In this document: one piece after another, positions 60,588 to 64,000 of the stretch | Position numbering within the stretch: the first letter of the stretch is position 1 | Layout of the letters: each line of letters starts with the position of its first letter | Assembly: GCF_047263945.1 (NCBI RefSeq) | Contig: NZ_JBLAVB010000006.1 | Location: forward strand, 248,001-312,000 | DNA length: 64,000 nucleotides | Source: Rhodospirillum sp047263945 | GTDB taxonomy: Bacteria; Pseudomonadota; Alphaproteobacteria; Rhodospirillales; Rhodospirillaceae | Reading direction: 5' to 3' | Program-made: the position numbers and the translations under genes | Notes under the pieces: model-generated | Told to the model about the DNA's origin: nothing | Database searches by the model: none | What the model saw: the letters and a program-made list of their open reading frames with translations, nothing else

Positions 60588-61153
60588 TGCAATCTCCTCT
60601 AGAGCATCGAGCGGAAAAGTGGGCGCCGGTTTTCCGGTCCACGCGATGCTCTAACCATATGATTTCAGATCAAATTATCCGCCCTAAATCGATTCCGATT
60701 TAGGGCGGTTTGATCTAACGGGCGGGGGCGGGCTCGGCTTGTCGATCAAACTGATCTCGAAGATACTCTAAAATCACTATCACTAGAGTAAGACTGGGCC
60801 AGTTTCACTCTAGGGGAACATTGTTGGATCAAAAACAGAAAACAAGCGGTTTATACCCGCGCCCCCTCCATTTCAAACGGTCTTCCTCTTGCCTCTTCCC
60901 AAGATCCATGGAAACACCTCATCTCATGCTGAAAAGCAGAGTATTCCATATTTTTGCCAAGGTTTTGGAGGTAAGGGCTAAACGCCCATGCGAATTTTCA
61001 GAATCAAAAGAGCAATCTTCTAGAGATTTTTTCCAGAAAAATCTCTCACCCGACACCTCCCGTCTCTCCGTGATCTAGAAAAGCGGTTGAAACGCCCTTA
61101 AATTGGCTCTGCCCCGTATCGAATTTTCCCTTTGACCACATAGGAATATAGCC
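60588..61153. repeat. Type-2 copy 4 and TAGAG repeats, then unique spacer
   Basis: 60599-60718 is a complete type-2 element: hairpin I (AGAGCATCGAGCGG..GCGATGCTCT) and hairpin II CCGCCCTAAATC/GATTTAGGGCGG (60679-60708). 60745-60815 carries TAGAG-type arms (CTGATCTCGAAGATACTCTA and TAGAGTAAGACTGGGCC..TTTCACTCTAG). 60816-61153 has only short open frames that I do not credit as genes. Confidence 0.65.
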
Positions 61154-61756
61154 ATGGGCAGGACGGATCTCGTCCACTACCACTTTTTGCAATCTCCCTG
61201 GAGTTACCTCGGCTTTGACCGCCTGATGGAGATCGCAACCCGACATGGGGTAACGGTTCGCCACATCCCTTTACTGCCTTCTGACATTTTTCCAGCGACG
61301 GGTGGAGCGCCCTTGAACAAGCGGCATCCATCCCGCCAATCCTATCGCCTGCTGGAACTGGAGCGGTGGAGCCGGGAGTTTAATCTGCCTCTTGTCCTCC
61401 ACCCTCGCCATTTTCCCGTAGATGACCGCTTAGCCGCCAGTTGTGTCATCGCCGCCCGAGACATGGAGGTGGCCGTAGACGGACTTGTCCGAACCCTACT
61501 GGCGGCCGTCTGGGTGGAGGAGTTGGACTTGGCCGACCCGGACGTGCTCAGCATGTTGATCGGCAAGGCTGGATTGAACGCCACCGAAGTCCTCGCCAAG
61601 GCTCAGGACAGGTCGACCGAAAAGACTCTGGCCGAGGATACGGAGGCAGCCATTGCCCTGGGGGTCTTTGGCGCGCCCACCTATGTCCTGGACGGCGAAC
61701 GGTTCTGGGGCCAGGACCGGCTGGACACCTTGGACAAAGCCCTATCGGCACGATAA
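61154..61756 (+). CDS. 2-hydroxychromene-2-carboxylate isomerase-like (DsbA-fold) protein
   Basis: 200 residues of the DsbA-like HCCA isomerase/kappa-GST family. The N-terminal strand HYHFLQSPWSYLGFDRLMEI carries the Ser-Pro-Trp-Ser where DsbA has CxxC, and the cis-Pro motif is GVFGAPTYVLDGERFWGQDR. Members isomerise HCCA in naphthalene breakdown or act as glutathione transferases; with no aromatic genes here, a GST-like role is as likely. ATG 61154 has AGGAA upstream. Confidence 0.9.
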   Translation: MGRTDLVHYHFLQSPWSYLGFDRLMEIATRHGVTVRHIPLLPSDIFPATGGAPLNKRHPSRQSYRLLELERWSREFNLPLVLHPRHFPVDDRLAASCVIAARDMEVAVDGLVRTLLAAVWVEELDLADPDVLSMLIGKAGLNATEVLAKAQDRSTEKTLAEDTEAAIALGVFGAPTYVLDGERFWGQDRLDTLDKALSAR

Positions 61757-61810
61757 GGCCGCTGAGATGGGGTTGTGTGGGGCCGCGCTCACGGACCCAC
61801 ACAACCCCAT

Positions 61811-61937
61811 AGAGCATGGTGCGTGAATGTGATTCACGCACCATGCTCTAAACCTCTGACATTGAAGCAAATCGTCACGCCTACGGCGTGCGTTCCGCCC
61901 GTCGCAATCTGTTCCAGATTGCTCGGGATTTGCTCTA
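61811..61937. repeat. Palindromic element ending in the uup stop codon
   Basis: A perfect 18-bp inverted repeat AGAGCATGGTGCGTGAAT/ATTCACGCACCATGCTCT (61811-61849, loop GTG) is followed by a second part with GCAAATCGTCACGCC..GGCGTGCG and CAATCTGTTCCAGATTG stems, ending GGATTTGCTCTA at 61937. The final CTA is the TAG stop of uup on the minus strand. Confidence 0.75.
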
Positions 61938-63776
61938 TCCCGCGCTCAATTCCTCGCGCTGCATTTCCAGATCCAGCCACTTTTCTTCCGCGTCGGCAAG
62001 GGCCTGCTGGGCCTCCTCCAGGCGCTTTGCTTTTGACTGGTAGCCTTCGGGATCCTTGGTGAACAGGGCCGGATCGCTTAGGGCGCCCTCAAGGAGAGCA
62101 ATCTCGCCCTGCAGCCGTTCCATGGTTCCAGGCAATTGATCGAGCAGCCGCTGGTCCTTGTAGCTCAGCTTCGCCACCGGTTTCGCTTTGGGTTTTGACC
62201 CCGACCCCAGACCGGCCCCTGAACTGCCGCTACTTTTCTCCCCCTTGGATTTCGCCTTGGCCCGCGGAATCTCCCAGGGCGCCCCGCCCGCTTGGCGAAC
62301 GGCGTCGGTATATCCCCCCGGGTATTCAGTGGCCCCGCCCAGACCGTCCATGAGAATGGTGGAGGTCACCACCCGATCGACGAAATCCCGGTCGTGACTG
62401 ACCAGCAGCAGCGTCCCCTCATAGTCGGCCAAAACATCTTGAAGCAGGTCCAGGGTTTCCATATCCAGGTCGTTGGTGGGCTCGTCCAGGATCATCAGGT
62501 TGGAGTCCCGGGCCAAGGCCTTGGCGAGCAACAAGCGGTTACGCTCGCCACCGGACAGGCTGCCCACAGGGCTTTGCGCCTGACGGTCCTCAAACAGGAA
62601 ATCACGCATATAGCCGTGGACATGGCGGGGGGTCCCCCGCACATCAACCATGTCCCCCCCCATGTCGCAAAGGGTATCCTTCACCGACTTTTCCGGGTCC
62701 AGGGTCGACCGGGATTGATCCAGATAGGTGATGTTCAGGTTGGTCCCCAGACGCAGCTTACCGCTGTCGGGTACCAGCGCCCCGGTCATAATCTTCAGCA
62801 GAGTGGACTTGCCCGCACCATTGGGGCCAACGATCCCCAGACGGTCGCCCCGCAGCACACGGGCGGAAAACCCCTTCAGGATGGGCCGCCCCCCCAGGTC
62901 AATGGAGACCCCTTCGGCCTCCATCACCAACTTGCCAGAGGTCTGCCCCGCTTCGGCCGTCATCTTCGCCGCACCCTGAACGGCCACTCGGTCAGACCGT
63001 TCCTTGCGCATGTCATAAAGGCGCGCCAAGCGCCCCTGATTGCGTTTCCGCCGGGCAGAGATCCCCTGGCGCGACCAGCGGGTTTCCTCGGCGATCAATT
63101 TGTCGAACTTGCGCTCCTGCTCCGCCTCCATCTCCAAGGTCTCGTCCCGCCAGGCTTCGAAGGCGGAAAAGCCTTGGTCCAATCGACGAACAACCCCTCG
63201 ATCAAGCCAGAGGGTGGCCCGGGTCAGGCGGGACAGGAATGCCCGATCATGGGAGATCAACACAAGAGCGCCACGAAAACCCGCCAGATGGTTTTCCAGC
63301 CAAGTGATGGCAGGCAAATCCAGGTGGTTGGTCGGCTCGTCGAGCAGCAGGATCTCCGGCTCTCCCACCAGGGCCCGGGCCAGAGCGGCGCGGCGTGCCT
63401 CTCCTCCGGACAGACCAACCGGCTCCCGGTCGGGGTCCATGGACAGGGCTTCGAGCAGGATATCCGCCCGATGGGTTTCGCTCCGTTGGGTGGGCGGCAA
63501 CCCTTGCACGACGGCGTCACGCAGGGTGGGCCATCCCGACAGATCAGGCTCCTGGGGTAAATAGGAGACCGTGACGCCCGGCTGGACGAAAACCTCGCCC
63601 CCATCCGCCTCGACCTGACCGGCCATGACTTTCAATAGGGTGGATTTGCCGCCGCCGTTGCGCCCAACAAGGCAGAGGCGCGCGCCTGCCTCGACCTCGG
63701 CGGTAACGCCGCGGAACAGAGGACGCCCGCCAAATCCGAGCGTAATGTCGCGTAGTGCAAGAGGTGGTGGAGCCAT
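61935..63776 (-). CDS. uup: ABC-F family ATPase Uup
   Basis: 613 residues with two ABC cassettes and no membrane domain: Walker A GRNGGGKST and GPNGAGKST, signatures LSGGEARRA and LSGGERNRL, Walker B LLLDEPTNHLD and MILDEPTNDLD, and a C-terminal Lys/Ser linker plus coiled coil (LLDQLPGTMERLQGEIALLE) that binds DNA or ribosomes in Uup. ABC-F proteins act at ribosomes or, for Uup, also affect precise excision of transposons. I chose ATG 63776 (MAPPPLALRDITLGFGGRPL). The stop lies inside a repeat palindrome. 63777-64000 holds no recognisable gene. Confidence 0.94.
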   Translation of the reverse strand: MAPPPLALRDITLGFGGRPLFRGVTAEVEAGARLCLVGRNGGGKSTLLKVMAGQVEADGGEVFVQPGVTVSYLPQEPDLSGWPTLRDAVVQGLPPTQRSETHRADILLEALSMDPDREPVGLSGGEARRAALARALVGEPEILLLDEPTNHLDLPAITWLENHLAGFRGALVLISHDRAFLSRLTRATLWLDRGVVRRLDQGFSAFEAWRDETLEMEAEQERKFDKLIAEETRWSRQGISARRKRNQGRLARLYDMRKERSDRVAVQGAAKMTAEAGQTSGKLVMEAEGVSIDLGGRPILKGFSARVLRGDRLGIVGPNGAGKSTLLKIMTGALVPDSGKLRLGTNLNITYLDQSRSTLDPEKSVKDTLCDMGGDMVDVRGTPRHVHGYMRDFLFEDRQAQSPVGSLSGGERNRLLLAKALARDSNLMILDEPTNDLDMETLDLLQDVLADYEGTLLLVSHDRDFVDRVVTSTILMDGLGGATEYPGGYTDAVRQAGGAPWEIPRAKAKSKGEKSSGSSGAGLGSGSKPKAKPVAKLSYKDQRLLDQLPGTMERLQGEIALLEGALSDPALFTKDPEGYQSKAKRLEEAQQALADAEEKWLDLEMQREELSAG

Positions 63777-64000
63777 GGGCCGCACCCTATCGCCTGCCGC
63801 TGGCTCTGACAATCCACCTTGAGAGCTCCTTAAATTATTATCTGAATCATGCAATTCCTCGTAACAAACGGTCTTGAATTTCAATCCGTACGCAATCTTT
63901 GATACGATTTCCCTGGTATATTGCCGGAAAAATGGGGAAGCTTAGCGAAAGGGGACGCGAAAAAACGCTGGAGACTTGGCGACCTGGAGACATTGGGAGG

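Overview
The window reads as chromosome of a free-living, GC-rich alphaproteobacterium, most likely a Rhodospirillales member. This is an inference from gene content (split PntAA/PntAB/PntB transhydrogenase, FdsGBA formate dehydrogenase, MmsA plus methylmalonyl-CoA mutase with MeaB, PuuR-like regulator with gabDT) and from AGAGCAT-type palindromes of the kind common in that group. There is no rRNA, tRNA, CRISPR array, prophage or intact insertion sequence.

Layout. 0-5 kb: GMC oxidoreductase, mmsA and a divergent LysR regulator. 5-8 kb: Cache chemoreceptor followed by a patatin-like protein whose catalytic residues look substituted. 8.5-11.6 kb: pntAA-pntAB-pntB (minus). 11.7-16 kb: DUF3108 exported protein, bacteriohemerythrin, a NaChBac-type sodium channel, an AraC-type regulator overlapping it, and a VOC protein. 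16-21.5 kb: mutA-mutB-meaB (minus). 21.9-23.4 kb: periplasmic 5'-nucleotidase. 23.4-25.1 kb: an accessory patch with strong non-coding hairpins, a frameshifted IS3-type orfA remnant and an AT-rich TIGR04325-like methyltransferase. 25.1-28.8 kb: XRE-cupin regulator divergent from gabD-gabT. 29-36 kb: exported delta-type carbonic anhydrase, LysR/quinone oxidoreductase pair, Lrp regulator, peroxiredoxin plus thioredoxin reductase, LysR. 36-38 kb: a probable small RNA, CsbD protein, TPR/glycosyltransferase-like protein. 38.7-47.5 kb: OFA-type transporter, fdhD, fdsA, fdsB, fdsG and a LysR regulator, all minus. 47.7-54.5 kb: gpmI-envC-ctpA-yibQ-like-rppH, a tightly overlapping operon. 55-64 kb: membrane protein, succinate CoA-transferase, truncated IS1595-type protein, ferritin-like protein, DUF3253 protein, HCCA isomerase-like protein and the ABC-F ATPase Uup.

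The genes suggest respiratory, organic-acid and amino-acid metabolism. MmsA, methylmalonyl-CoA mutase/MeaB and the CoA-transferase form a propionyl-CoA to succinate route; gabDT feeds GABA into the TCA cycle; formate dehydrogenase and transhydrogenase balance NAD(P)H; Prx/TrxB handle peroxide.

The most unusual content lies between genes. Several families of palindromic repeats fill the spacers. One (type 1) looks like a mobile miniature element with inverted ends, 10-bp flanking duplications and an internal 32-bp unit present 1, 3 or 4 times in different copies. Another set (TAGAG-ended palindromes) supplies the stop codon of six different genes. A third forms a two-hairpin element with compensatory base changes between copies.
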